From positions 2,418,001 to 2,482,000 of the forward strand of contig OZ241973.1 in the NCBI GenBank assembly GCA_965204295.1: 64,000 bases of DNA, given 5' to 3'. Of the stretch, positions 17,954 to 26,864 are shown piece after piece. The stretch comes from JAWKWH01 sp965204295. GTDB lineage: Bacteria; Pseudomonadota; Alphaproteobacteria; Rhizobiales; Rhizobiaceae. How positions within the stretch are numbered: position 1 is the first letter of the stretch; every line of letters begins with the position of its first letter. The position numbers and the translations under genes are program-made. The notes below the pieces were generated by a model. That model ran no database searches, was not told the DNA's origin, and saw only the letters and a program-made list of their open reading frames with translations.

Positions 17954-18823
17954 CTATCCGGGCGCCAGCACGAAATCGAAATCGACGGTGAAATACGGAT
18001 CGGTGACGCCGTCCCGATTGACGAGCGCCTGCGGTATCGTCGCGCGATCGGTCCTCTCGACATATTCCATCACCAGCGCGTCCCGCACCCCGAATACCGC
18101 GTCTTCGTCCAGATAGGGATCGTCGGACGGAAACGCTTCGGTGACGAGCGTGCGATAGCCCGGCGCCGTGACGATGAAATGGAGATGCGACGGTCGCCAT
18201 GGATGTCTGCCCGTCGCGCGCAGCAGTTCGCCGACCGGGCCGTCGCCGGGCACGGTATAGGGCGCGGGCCTGACGGTCGAAAACATGTAGCGGCCGTCGT
18301 CTCCGGCAATCATACGGGCGCGAAGATTGTAGTCCGGCTGTCGCGGGTCCTGGTTCGAGTAGAGTCCGTTATCCGCGGTCTGCCAGATCTCGATCTCCGC
18401 GTCGCCTATCGCATCGCCTTCGGGATTTTTGATTTCGCCCGACACGATGACGGTCGCGCCTTCATTGTCTTTTTTCAAATCCCCGCCGACGGGCAGGCCG
18501 GGCGCTCCGGCGATATGAAAAGGCCCCAGCACGCTGGAAGGCGTTCCGTCGCCCGGCGAATTGATCATGTCGACAAGGGACGACAGGCCGAGAACGTCCG
18601 ACAGCAAGACAAACTCGTCACGCTCGGGCGAAGAGATTTCTCCGGCCCCGGTCAGGATTTCCAGTCCCTTGCGCCACTCCTCATGCGTCAGATCGACCTC
18701 GCGGACAAAATCGTGCAGATGGCGCACGAGTTTCTCCAGAACGAACTTGAGCCGCGGATCGGTGTCGGGTCCGCAATAGTTCAGAAAGGCTTTGGTGATC
18801 GTTTCTTGCGTGACGCTGCGCAT
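17954..18823 (-). CDS. Intradiol ring-cleavage dioxygenase (hydroxyquinol/catechol 1,2-dioxygenase type)
   Basis: This 289-residue non-haem Fe(III) enzyme would open a catechol or hydroxyquinol ring between the hydroxyls. It has the N-terminal dimerisation helices, then VLGPFHIAGAP, GLYSNQDP (first Tyr ligand), APYTVPGDGP (second Tyr) and HPWRPSHLHFIV (His ligands). The LGPFHI wording favours hydroxyquinol 1,2-dioxygenase over catechol dioxygenase. It is followed on the opposite side by TRAP transporter genes on the same strand, suggesting uptake and breakdown of an aromatic acid. No maleylacetate reductase is in view. Confidence 0.88.
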   Translation of the reverse strand: MRSVTQETITKAFLNYCGPDTDPRLKFVLEKLVRHLHDFVREVDLTHEEWRKGLEILTGAGEISSPERDEFVLLSDVLGLSSLVDMINSPGDGTPSSVLGPFHIAGAPGLPVGGDLKKDNEGATVIVSGEIKNPEGDAIGDAEIEIWQTADNGLYSNQDPRQPDYNLRARMIAGDDGRYMFSTVRPAPYTVPGDGPVGELLRATGRHPWRPSHLHFIVTAPGYRTLVTEAFPSDDPYLDEDAVFGVRDALVMEYVERTDRATIPQALVNRDGVTDPYFTVDFDFVLAPG

Positions 18824-18844
18824 GGCGTATTTCCCAAATCGGGG

Positions 18845-20155
18845 TCAGTGGAGGATGCCGGTCGACAGGACCGGAAAGCGGATCAGCAGGACAAGGACGA
18901 ACAGCATGATCGCCGCGAAGGGCAGCGCGCCCAGAAACACGTCCTTCAGGCCGATTTCGGGATCGTTCAGCGTCGCCTTGATGACAAAGCAGGAGATGCC
19001 CAGCGGCGGCGTCAGCAAACCGATCTCGGCGCCGATGACGGTCACGATGCCGAACCACACCAGACTGTGCCCCATGGTCTCGATCAGGGAAATGAAAAGC
19101 GGAACGACGATCAATATGATCGAGGCGGTGTCGAGCAGCGTTCCGAGAAACAGCATCAGGATGACGTAGATGACCATGATGCCGAAGAAGCCGAGTTGAT
19201 AGTGTTCGAGGAGGGCTTCGAGTTCGTTCGGCAGGCCCGCGAAGCCGAGCATTCGCGAATAAAGCGAAGCCATCGTGATCAAAAACAGGATCGACGCCGT
19301 AATGTATCCGGTTTCGATCGCCGTGCGCCAAAGACCGGCCGGGGTGATTTTCCCGCGCAACAGCGCGATCAGAAAGGCGACGAGCGCGCCGGCGGCGCCG
19401 GCCTCGACGGGAGTCAGCCAGCCGGTGTAAATGCCGCCCAGCACGATCGCGATCAACAGGACGGTGGGCGCCGTCTTGTCCAGAATCTCGCGGAGGCCGA
19501 GCGGATCGCTTTCGGATTGACGGCTTTTCGTCCCGATGAACGACGGCCAGAACCGGCCCATGGCGAGAATTGCCGCGATGTAGGCGACCGTCAGGCACAG
19601 GCCCGGAACGATGCCGGCGACAAACATCTCGCCGACCGACTGTTCGGCGACGAAGGCGTAGATGATCAGCATCGCGCTTGGCGGGATGATCATGCCGAGC
19701 ACGGACGATCCCGCCACGACGCCCACGGCGAAGCGCTTGTTGTAGTCGAAGCGCCGCATCTCCGGCACCGATATTCTGGTGAAAACGGAGGCGGAGGCTA
19801 TCGAGGAGCCGGTGATCGCCGCGAACACGGCGTTCGCGCCGACCGTCGCCATTCCGATACCGCCGGTAATCTTGCGAAATCCCCGGTTGATCACCGTGTA
19901 GATATCGGTTCCGAGTCCGGCCCGGGAGACCAGCAGGCCCATTACCGTAAAGAGCGGAATCGTTGCGAATTCATACTCGGTGACGCCGTCTCCGACGGCG
20001 ACCTTGAGGAAGTTGAACGCCAGGATCGGCCTGCCGCTGATCAGCCAGATCGAAACGAAGGAGACAAGGCCGAGCGCGACCGGGATGTACATCCCCAGAT
20101 AGATCAGGACCACGATGGCGATCACCGATATTGTTCCGATTTCGACCGGCGACAT
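18845..20155 (-). CDS. dctM: TRAP transporter large permease (DctM family)
   Basis: This 436-residue polytopic membrane protein forms the transport channel of a TRAP system. ATG 20155 (MSPVEIGTISVIAIVVLIYL) is chosen because it opens directly into the first membrane helix; the longer frame adds only soluble low-complexity residues. About 12 hydrophobic segments are visible, with the family motif SSVLGMIIPPSAMLIIYA. It lies 8 bases from the small-permease gene and 21 bases before the dioxygenase gene. Confidence 0.93.
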   Translation of the reverse strand: MSPVEIGTISVIAIVVLIYLGMYIPVALGLVSFVSIWLISGRPILAFNFLKVAVGDGVTEYEFATIPLFTVMGLLVSRAGLGTDIYTVINRGFRKITGGIGMATVGANAVFAAITGSSIASASVFTRISVPEMRRFDYNKRFAVGVVAGSSVLGMIIPPSAMLIIYAFVAEQSVGEMFVAGIVPGLCLTVAYIAAILAMGRFWPSFIGTKSRQSESDPLGLREILDKTAPTVLLIAIVLGGIYTGWLTPVEAGAAGALVAFLIALLRGKITPAGLWRTAIETGYITASILFLITMASLYSRMLGFAGLPNELEALLEHYQLGFFGIMVIYVILMLFLGTLLDTASIILIVVPLFISLIETMGHSLVWFGIVTVIGAEIGLLTPPLGISCFVIKATLNDPEIGLKDVFLGALPFAAIMLFVLVLLIRFPVLSTGILH

Positions 20156-20163
20156 GATTTTGG

Positions 20164-20796
20164 CTACCGGTTCGCCGTTTCGTTGCGTCCGCCATCGGTC
20201 CGGCCGTGCGGATCGCTTCCGCCATAAAGCGCCTTGAGCGCGAAGAGCAGGGCCGAAAGCGCCACGCCAAGGAAGATCGCCAGTTTCGCCGGCCACCACG
20301 GAGCGGTCAGAATGCCCGGCGTTCCGAAATAGTCGCAACGGGCGAACGCGGCGTTGAGATCGGTCAGGAAATCGCCGGTGGCCGGCGGCCCGAACTCCGG
20401 TTGCGTGAAGAAATGACAGCTTTCGAAGGATTCGACGAATTCCGGCCACATGGTCCAGGCGATCATCGCCATGAAGATTCCGGCGACGAGATCGATCGAC
20501 CTCGAAAGACCGGCGGCGGCCACGGGACGCCGATGGCGCATGAGCGACAGAAAGCCGTCGGAACGGGTCAATCGATCGCCCTGAACGACATTGGGAAGCT
20601 GTAGAAAAACGATGAGCACCAGGGAGAAGACGACCACCTCGACGACGCCGCGAAACGGCGCGTGGAAGACGCCGCGCGCCACCACGTCGGCATTCATGAC
20701 CGCGACCAGGATGAACAAGACCCCGGTCCCGATCATGTTGGAGAATGTCGCAAGGCGGATTGCGAAGATCCTGGCGCCGTTCATCATCGTGCGCAT
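20164..20796 (-). CDS. dctQ: TRAP transporter small permease (DctQ family)
   Basis: This 210-residue inner-membrane protein has four hydrophobic segments. The first spans about MIGTGVLFILVAVMNADVVAR, the pattern of DctQ proteins, and it pairs with DctM. There is an unusually long soluble loop of about 50 residues between helices three and four (FVESFESCHFF...FGTPGILTAP). It lies between dctP and dctM on one transcript. Confidence 0.88.
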   Translation of the reverse strand: MRTMMNGARIFAIRLATFSNMIGTGVLFILVAVMNADVVARGVFHAPFRGVVEVVVFSLVLIVFLQLPNVVQGDRLTRSDGFLSLMRHRRPVAAAGLSRSIDLVAGIFMAMIAWTMWPEFVESFESCHFFTQPEFGPPATGDFLTDLNAAFARCDYFGTPGILTAPWWPAKLAIFLGVALSALLFALKALYGGSDPHGRTDGGRNETANR

Positions 20797-20831
20797 CGCT
20801 TCCTCATCCGCCTTGCCGCATCGGGAACCGG

Positions 20832-21932
20832 TCAGTTCGACAGTTCGTCCGCCCAGTCGCGAACCGGGGTCATGCCGGCGGCTTTCAGCTTGTCAATGTA
20901 GGCTCTGAGCATGTCCGAGCCCGGCGCGCCGGATGCGTCGAGTTTCGCCGCCCAATCGAGCGCGATGTTCGGCATGGATTTCGCCCAGGCCTCGCGGCCC
21001 TCCTGCGGCAGCACGACGACGGTTCCGCCGCCGTCCTTGTATGCCTGCAAAGACGCCGCCGCGCGATCCATCGCCACCGAGGCGACATGGTCGCGATATT
21101 CGACCGCCACCTGCCGGAGCGTATCCTTCACCTCGTCGGGCAGTTTCGCCCAGACATCCTTGTTGACCGTCACCGTCTTGGAATTGACCGCGCCGAGATC
21201 GACCTTCAGCATATACGGCGCGACTTCGGCGATCTTGAAGGTCTTCGCGGCCTCCGGCCACAGCATCGCCGCATCGACGACGCCGGTCTGAATCATGTTG
21301 TAGAAGTTCGGCAACCCGCCGCGTACGCCGGCGGCGCCTTCGATGCCTTCGAGATAGCGCAGATTGTATCCGGCGCCGGCGACTTTCTTGCCTTCGAGAT
21401 CCTTTAATGAATTGATCGGCGTTTTCGAGAACATCTGATAGGTGTCGAGCACGACGCCGGTCGCCAGATAAACCTGGTTTTCGGCATCCAGTTCGGCCGC
21501 CATTTGCGGAAATTCCCTGGCGATCTCATCCACCGCCCTGGCGACGATCCGGGCATCGGGCGCCACGAATGGCGTCACCGCCGATATACCCTGGCTCGGC
21601 AGTTTCGAGTTATGGAAAATCGTGGTCACAATGCCGATATCGCCAAGGCCGAGCTTGACGCCTTCCAGCACGCCGCGCGGCTTTACGATTTTGCCGCCGT
21701 AGGCTTCCTGCCACTCGATCCGGTAGTTGCCTGCGCCGGCGAGTTCCTCGTTGACCCGCGGAATGAAAAATTCCGAGAATTCCTTCACCCACATCGAGCG
21801 GTCGGGATACCCGTCGATCGCGATCATCCTGATGGTTTCGGCCGCGCCCGCCGGCGCCGCGAAGGGCGTGATGCCAAGGCCCGCAGCCGCGGCGGCCGCC
21901 ATAAGCATCCGGCGGGAAATCCTGTCGATCAT
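20832..21932 (-). CDS. dctP: TRAP transporter substrate-binding protein (DctP family)
   Basis: This 366-residue periplasmic receptor has a twin-arginine-like signal (MIDRISRRMLMAAAAAAGLG; alanine-rich cleavage region near AGAAE). The DctP core includes GKIVKPRGVLEGVKLGLGDI and the family arginine region GYNLRYLEG. ATG 21932 is fixed by a strong ribosome site (AAGGAGGAAAG) 5 bases upstream. The ligand is probably an organic acid; the neighbouring dioxygenase hints at an aromatic carboxylate, which is inference. Confidence 0.92.
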   Translation of the reverse strand: MIDRISRRMLMAAAAAAGLGITPFAAPAGAAETIRMIAIDGYPDRSMWVKEFSEFFIPRVNEELAGAGNYRIEWQEAYGGKIVKPRGVLEGVKLGLGDIGIVTTIFHNSKLPSQGISAVTPFVAPDARIVARAVDEIAREFPQMAAELDAENQVYLATGVVLDTYQMFSKTPINSLKDLEGKKVAGAGYNLRYLEGIEGAAGVRGGLPNFYNMIQTGVVDAAMLWPEAAKTFKIAEVAPYMLKVDLGAVNSKTVTVNKDVWAKLPDEVKDTLRQVAVEYRDHVASVAMDRAAASLQAYKDGGGTVVVLPQEGREAWAKSMPNIALDWAAKLDASGAPGSDMLRAYIDKLKAAGMTPVRDWADELSN

Positions 21933-21977
21933 GATCTTTCCTCCTTGTTGTCGCGTCATCCCCGCCAATTCATGCGG

Positions 21978-22442
21978 TCAGGCGTTTTTTCGCGTCCAGT
22001 TTTCCTCGATTTCAGCGCCCGCCCGCCGAAACAGTTTTGACAAGGGGCAATATCTGGCGACTTCTTCGGCGACGCGCCGGAGATCGTCGTCATCGGCGGC
22101 GCCGTCCGCTTCGACGGTCAGGACAATCCGTTGAAACGGGACGTCGATATCTTCCGACAACGTCACGCCGCGGCGGTCGAAATCGCAAATCGCCGAAATG
22201 TCGAGATGACCGATATCGATACCGAGGCGCTCCGCGCATTTGTGCCCGATCACATTGGTGCATCCGATGAGGGCCGCCAGCGCGGTATCGGTGGGCGTGG
22301 GCCCCCGATTCGATCCGCCGCGCTCGACCGGCTCGTCGATGGCGAATCTCAGGTCGCGGACCGAGATCTCAGACAGGGAGTGTGACCGGCAGCGGGCGGA
22401 AGCCCGCAATTTCACCGTCGTTCCGGGTTTCAAATTCACCAT
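21978..22442 (-). CDS. OsmC-family protein
   Basis: This 154-residue protein has the two redox cysteines of the OsmC/Ohr fold: the first in LAALIGCTNVIGHK (near residue 61) and the second in ARYCPLSKL (near 131). Such proteins reduce organic hydroperoxides or act as generic stress proteins. Here it lies in the same orientation as the TRAP/dioxygenase genes and may protect against peroxide products of ring cleavage. Confidence 0.85.
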   Translation of the reverse strand: MVNLKPGTTVKLRASARCRSHSLSEISVRDLRFAIDEPVERGGSNRGPTPTDTALAALIGCTNVIGHKCAERLGIDIGHLDISAICDFDRRGVTLSEDIDVPFQRIVLTVEADGAADDDDLRRVAEEVARYCPLSKLFRRAGAEIEENWTRKNA

Positions 22443-22460
22443 GCGCTCATCCCGCCGCCA

Positions 22461-23147
22461 TCATGCGTAACCGCAAACGTCGTCAAACGCGAAACGCGGC
22501 AATCGCCGGAAAAGCGCACTTTCATCCGCGTGGCCGACATTGCAGAGAAAATTGGATTTCAGGGTCGTTCCGGCGAAGAACTCCTCATCCACGATCGCGT
22601 TGCCGAAGCCCGACATCGCACCGACATCAAGCCCGATCGCGCGCGCCGCGATCATGAAATATGCGCCCTGCAGCGTGGAATTGCGAAACGCCGTTTCCTC
22701 CGCATAGCCCGGCTTGCCCGAAAAATGCCCGCGCCGGTCTTCATGCGGAAACAGTTTGGGCAGTTCCCGCCAGAACTCGGTGTCGTAGGCGATGATGGCG
22801 GTCACCGGCGCGCCCGTCATTTTGGCGACGTTGGCGGGTTTCAGCGCCTTTGCGAGGCGTTCCTTGCCCTCTTTCGAGCGTACGAAGACGAAGCGGGCCG
22901 GACAAGAGTTCATGCTGGTCGGACCCATCCTGACGATATCGAAAATCCTGTGAAGTTGAGCTTCGCTGACGGGCTTGTCGGTCCACGCATAGTGAGATCG
23001 CGCCCCGGTCAGAACAAGGTCGAGCGCATCCTCATCCAGATTTCGAATGCGCCCGCGCAGATCGCGCACGTCCCTTTGCGCCTCCGACCGCGACCGGCCG
23101 AGCGTTTCGCCGTCCGGCGCGTGCGCATTCATCGCCGGTTCCCGCAT
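22461..23147 (-). CDS. Nitroreductase-family oxidoreductase, RutE/malonic-semialdehyde-reductase-like
   Basis: This 228-residue FMN-dependent protein has the RutE-type start of the fold (VRMGPTSMNSCPARFVFVRS), then APVTAIIAYDTEFW, and ends with NFLCNVGHADESALFRRLPR. RutE-like enzymes reduce small aldehydes such as malonic semialdehyde with NAD(P)H. In this cluster it may act on an aldehyde from the degraded substrate. An alternative start is the ATG at 23132. The gap to the OsmC gene is 18 bases, so they are probably co-transcribed. Confidence 0.8.
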   Translation of the reverse strand: MREPAMNAHAPDGETLGRSRSEAQRDVRDLRGRIRNLDEDALDLVLTGARSHYAWTDKPVSEAQLHRIFDIVRMGPTSMNSCPARFVFVRSKEGKERLAKALKPANVAKMTGAPVTAIIAYDTEFWRELPKLFPHEDRRGHFSGKPGYAEETAFRNSTLQGAYFMIAARAIGLDVGAMSGFGNAIVDEEFFAGTTLKSNFLCNVGHADESALFRRLPRFAFDDVCGYA

Positions 23148-23320
23148 TCGCCGAACATGGCGCCGGTCCGACCGTCCCGAATTCCGGTTCCCGCCGCCGC
23201 GAATCGGCCACGGACGCGCCGGATCGTCTTTCGGCGAAGGTTTTTTTGCATGGGTCGGCCCGTCGGCGAATTTCTGTTGTCTGTCAAATCGAAATACCCA
23301 TATTCACACCGTTTCGTCAA

Positions 23321-23380
23321 TTAATCCCGCTTAATCCCGCTTAATCCCGCTTAATCCCGCTTAATATCACTTAATCCCGC
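23321..23380. repeat. Tandem array of six 10-bp repeats
   Basis: The unit TTAATCCCGC occurs six times in exact register. The fifth copy is altered to TTAATATCAC. It is followed by a T-run. It sits between the divergent nitroreductase and YciI genes, so it could bind a regulator on one DNA face (10-bp periodicity) or be a slippage array. Confidence 0.95.
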
Positions 23381-23451
23381 TTTTTTCCGCGCATTGTTTG
23401 CGGTATCCGATTATAATAGTATCCTGCATCTGCGTTGAATGGAGTTGTGCG

Positions 23452-23838
23452 ATGCCCTCCTGGTCCGAATACAGGTCTGTCGCCCGCGACCGCGGCGCCA
23501 TGGCTCTCGAGTTGTTTGCCGTTGAGTCAAAGCCTGTCGGACCTTCGGAGAAAATACGGGAAATTCTGCCGCGGCATCTGGACTACCAAAAGAAGATGGA
23601 GGCGGCCGGGAAACTGTTTCTGGCCGGACCGCTGTCCGATCCGACGGGGCGGGAGATGAGCGGCGGCGGCCTAATTGTCTACCGTGCGATCTCGATTGAT
23701 GAAGCCCGTGGGATTGCCGAAGCCGACCCCATGCATAAGGAGGGCGGTCGCACCTTTGAAATCCGATCATGGCTGATCAACGAGGGTTCGCTTACGGTCA
23801 GTCTTCACCTGTCCGAACGGAGCTTCGGGATTTCGTGA
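23452..23838 (+). CDS. YciI-family protein
   Basis: This 128-residue alpha/beta-barrel protein reads LELFAVESKPVG...ILPRHLDYQKKMEAAGKLFLAGPL and later EARGIAEADPMHKEG, all typical of YciI-like domains (conserved His in RHLDY, Asp-Pro near ADPM). Known members are chlorolactone-dehalogenase-like or of unknown role, often next to aromatic catabolism genes, which fits here. ATG 23452 is set by GGAG seven bases upstream; the upstream open frame is not convincing. Confidence 0.85.
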   Translation: MPSWSEYRSVARDRGAMALELFAVESKPVGPSEKIREILPRHLDYQKKMEAAGKLFLAGPLSDPTGREMSGGGLIVYRAISIDEARGIAEADPMHKEGGRTFEIRSWLINEGSLTVSLHLSERSFGIS

Positions 23839-24145
23839 TCGCGCCATTTCGGGTCGAATTCGTCATCATTATCCGATCGGGAGTGCGATTGCCATCATCG
23901 TTGCGGCGAACCGCCCGTGTAACCGAAAACCGGATTCGTGGCCCCGGATGGCGAGGATGATATGGCCAGGTACGCCGGGTTTCCTGTGTACCACCTTCAA
24001 TGTCGGGGCATGTCTTTTCGCCGGAACTCCTCCCGTGGCCGCGACGCCGCCCAAAGTCTTTTGGGAAAAGTAATTGTCCGGCGAACCGAAGTCGGCCTGC
24101 CGCTGTTTCTTTGGCGTTTTGGCCCTGGAACCGGATGGCGCTAGG
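23839..24145. other. Intergenic, nothing recognised
   Basis: Short GC-rich open frames only, without recognisable domains or ribosome sites. No RNA gene or element end seen. Confidence 0.4.
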
Positions 24146-24328
24146 TCAGGTAGTTTCCAGTTTCAATACGATGTCGTTGAGGGCCGCTTTGAACTTGTTG
24201 CGTTGCTTGCCGTTGGCCAGCCATTGCCAAAATTGTTTTTCGACCTTGGGGCAGGAGGCGGCGTAAGAGGGAATTGCCAGCGAGGCAACCAAAATGATCA
24301 TCAACGAGGACAGACGACGGTACGACAT
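24146..24328 (-). CDS. Possible small secreted protein
   Basis: This 60-residue frame starts with a good signal peptide (MSYRRLSSLMIILVASLAIP, cleavage near SYAAS). A short basic mature part follows (CPKVEKQFWQWLANGKQRNK). No family is recognised and the ribosome site is weak. It may be real because the signal peptide is so regular, but coding status is uncertain. Confidence 0.4.
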   Translation of the reverse strand: MSYRRLSSLMIILVASLAIPSYAASCPKVEKQFWQWLANGKQRNKFKAALNDIVLKLETT

Positions 24329-24362
24329 TGGGCAACTTTGAGCATAGTAGTCAAAGGGGTTT

Positions 24363-24902
24363 TCAAGCTTTTATCCAATCACGCATGGCAACCAAAATTT
24401 CAGAATTTGGGTAGTCCAAAATATCTTCTTCAGAGAAACATCGGTCTAATTGTCGTTCGTATCACCATTGCTGAAAGTCCTTATACGCACCTTTAATCCG
24501 TTCCGCGCCATCGGCTTTGATACAGGCCTCGGTTACCAACCAGTTTCGAACCTTTCGGATTATGTTTGCGAAATCGTTAGCCTGAGCTTGAATATCGACT
24601 CCCGAAAGATCGGAGATAGCTTTTTGGAAGCGATATCGTTCAGCTTCGAGAATCAGGATATTTTTATATTAACAGCCATATCCGCGATGGCTCCGGCATC
24701 CGTAGTCGATACCAAGTTCAAGTGGCATATTTAGGCGAAACAGTTATTCTAATTCTTTATATTCACATCTACTTAGATCGTGTATCAAATATAACGATGC
24801 ATCAATGAGCTCGGTAATTTTGTCTATTCGATTTTCTCCAGCGTTTTCTCTTTACGTTGCCAGTCTTGGACGAAATTCAAGATAAACGACACAGAACATC
24901 AT
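24363..24902 (-). pseudogene. Decayed effector-like gene with IHDLSR and NMPLELG motifs
   Basis: On the minus strand one frame reads FCVVYLEFRPRLAT, NRIDKITELIDASLYLIHDL, SRCEYKELE, FRLNMPLELGIDYGCRSH, ILILEAERYRFQKAISDLSG and VRNWLVTEA, ending YPNSEILVAMRDWIKA. The motif order (RIDKI, IHDLSR, NMPxELG, EKYR..KAISDLSG) matches a family of hypothetical proteins I have seen but cannot name. A Rossmann/TIR-like fold is plausible. Four in-frame stops (three TAA, one TGA) break it, so it is dead. The region is AT-rich and lies directly downstream of the DUF2188-type gene. Confidence 0.6.
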
Positions 24903-24981
24903 GCCTGAAAAGCGGCCCGAAGTACTTACCAAATGAGCAATTTATAAAGACGGAGGTGTCGAATGACGGATCGGCCATTCG

Positions 24982-25210
24982 TTATCCTTTGGACGGATGA
25001 GAATCCGAGCCGTATGATTTTTTCTCTTATTCGCCTGTCCGAACCATGAATATACAATTCCGTGCGCTGATTCCGCGCAATTTCCTTACCGCGGCCGATT
25101 GCTTCGCGCTGAGTTGAGTAGGTGCCCGAAGCCTTTGATGATCCCGCCTTGCGGACGACACTCCACCTACTTCCGCTAGGAACAATGTGCTGGCCCTTTC
25201 TGCTTATCAT
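24982..25210 (-). pseudogene. DUF2188-type small protein with single-base frameshift
   Basis: It starts MISRKGQHIVPSGSRWSVVR and reads TYSTQREAIGRGKEIARNQR, then YIHGSDRRIREK, the usual DUF2188 pattern (HVVP..WAV...AT..H.TQ.EAI..A..IA..Q..E..IHG.DG.I). After RIREK the frame is lost at a run of six T (25018-25023 on the plus strand). With one base fewer it continues SYGSDSHPSKG and stops, the normal family ending. It is either a fresh frameshift or a consensus error. It is upstream of, and on the same strand as, the decayed effector-like gene. Confidence 0.7.
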
Positions 25211-25298
25211 AGTCTCTATCCAAATTCATATATTTAATAATATACGAGCAAGTGTCCCAATTTACCAATCAAAACTATCCCATTTTTTCGGCTCTACT

Positions 25299-25904
25299 TC
25301 AAAAGACCGTCCGCGATTTGAGCGCTGCGGCCAGTGTTCCTTCATCGAGATAGTCGAGTTCTCCGCCAACCGGCACGCCGTGGGCCAGCCGCGTTACTTT
25401 TACATCCGATCCGGCCAATTGATCGGTGATGTAGTGAGCCGTGGTCTGTCCTTCGACGGTCGCGTTGACCGCCAGTATTACCTCCCCGGTCTCCTCATCG
25501 GCAGCCCGCCTGACCAGCGGTGCAATTGACAACTGATCCGGACCCACACCGTCGAGCGGCGAAAGCGTACCGCCCAGAACATGATACCGGGCGTTCATTG
25601 CGCCGGCGCGCTCCAGCGCCCAGAGGTCGCCGACTTCTTCCACGACAATGATCAATGACGGATCCCGGCGTGGGTCGATACAGATCGTGCACGGGTCGAC
25701 AGTGTCGGCATTGCCGCAAACCGAGCATATGCACACTTTCCCGGCCGCCTCCGCGAACGCGTCGGCCAACGGAATGAGAAGCCGCTCCTTTTTCTTGATC
25801 AGGTGAAGCGCTGCCCTTCGCGCCGAGCGGGGGCCCAGCCCCGGCACTTTGGCCAGCAACTGGATCAGACATTCAATTTCCGGTCCGGTGATTCGTCTCG
25901 ACAT
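25299..25904 (-). CDS. recR: Recombination mediator protein RecR
   Basis: This 201-residue protein helps RecF/RecO load RecA at gaps. It has the N-terminal helix-hairpin-helix (LLAKVPGLGPRSARRAALHL), a four-cysteine zinc finger (CICSVCGNADTVDPCTIC) and the Toprim domain (LIIVVEEVGDLWALERAG...VILAVNATVEGQTTAHYI). Length is normal. In most bacteria recR directly follows ybaB; here ybaB lies more than 6.5 kb away with accessory DNA between. Confidence 0.97.
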   Translation of the reverse strand: MSRRITGPEIECLIQLLAKVPGLGPRSARRAALHLIKKKERLLIPLADAFAEAAGKVCICSVCGNADTVDPCTICIDPRRDPSLIIVVEEVGDLWALERAGAMNARYHVLGGTLSPLDGVGPDQLSIAPLVRRAADEETGEVILAVNATVEGQTTAHYITDQLAGSDVKVTRLAHGVPVGGELDYLDEGTLAAALKSRTVF

Positions 25905-26044
25905 GTCACTGATTTAACCCACTGAATGCGGATTTGACAGAGTGTCTGCGCTTCCGCCGCCAGCAAACATGACAGCGTTTAATCGCATTTTAACCGCTCA
26001 TAAACCATGATTGGCCGTTCGATCCACTACAAGGGACGATCGGC

Positions 26045-26479
26045 ATGGGTGCGCCAGTTGTTCGAATTGCTTCGACAGAGGACCGCGAGAGCCTCGAAGC
26101 CATGATCGACGTCTGTTATTCAATTATCTATCCCGTTTGATACGACGGCGAAATCCTGACCGAAGCGCTGCCGGCAATGTTGCGTATCGATCCGAAACTG
26201 CTGGAGTCCGGCCATTACTTCAAAGCTGACTTGGATGGGAGCCTGGCCGGTTGCGGCGGCTGAATTGCGGATTCGCCGATTGGACAACAACGGGTCGGAA
26301 CGGGCCATATCCGCCATTTTGCAACTCACCCCGACTTCATGCGAAAGGAGGTCGGCTCGGCAATATTGATGCGGTGCATCAGTGAGGCGCGTACGGAAGG
26401 AATTGAAAAACTGCAATGTTTTTCGAGTCTTCCGGGCGAGCCTTTTTACGTACGGCACGGTTTCGGTTACGATGGGTGA
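26045..26479 (+). pseudogene. GNAT N-acetyltransferase with two in-frame TGA codons
   Basis: Read straight through, one frame gives MGAPVVRIASTEDRESLEAM, then SLAGCGG, HIRHFATHPDFMRKEVGSAI (GNAT motif A region) and PFYVRHGFGYDG, a complete GNAT fold of about 144 residues. TGA stops lie at 26138 and 26261. The second falls where GNAT proteins usually have Trp after GCGG. It is most simply a pseudogene from G-to-A changes. Confidence 0.8.
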
Positions 26480-26580
26480 AAGCGTAACATTTCCGGACGC
26501 ATTTATGGAGCGCGAACTGAACCGGTTATTGTATAGTCAAAGCGTGGACGGAGCATAATCACCACCGACAACAAGTGATG

Positions 26581-26850
26581 TCATTCCGCGACTCGCCGCT
26601 GGTGCGCGCCATGCATTCGCAACACTTTACCGGCAGCAGATTTCACATTTGCCGCGATCCTTGTCTCGACGGTCGAATTGAAACGCGCGGTCGGGGTTGC
26701 GACCGCGACCGCACCGAACGCGTTTCCGTCAAAACCGATGATCGGAGCTGCTATTCCGACGACATCGCTCTCGTATGAACCGGACATCTTCGCGTAACCC
26801 TGTTCTCGAGCGGCGACAGTCCGCTGTATTACATCGGACCTGGCCATCCC
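26581..26850 (-). pseudogene. IclR-type regulator, C-terminal fragment
   Basis: The minus strand encodes DVIQRTVAAREQGYAKMSGS, ESDVVGIAAPIIGFDGNAFG, AVAVATP and a closing helix. This is the C-terminal half of the IclR effector domain (REQGYA, GIAAPI). The DNA-binding domain is missing; beyond about 26850 the frame is out of phase with any IclR sequence. Confidence 0.7.
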
Positions 26851-26864
26851 CGTTTCCCGGTGCG

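Noticed and set aside
23321..23380. CRISPR array
   Set aside because: The repeats are only 10 bp with no spacers and there are no cas genes.
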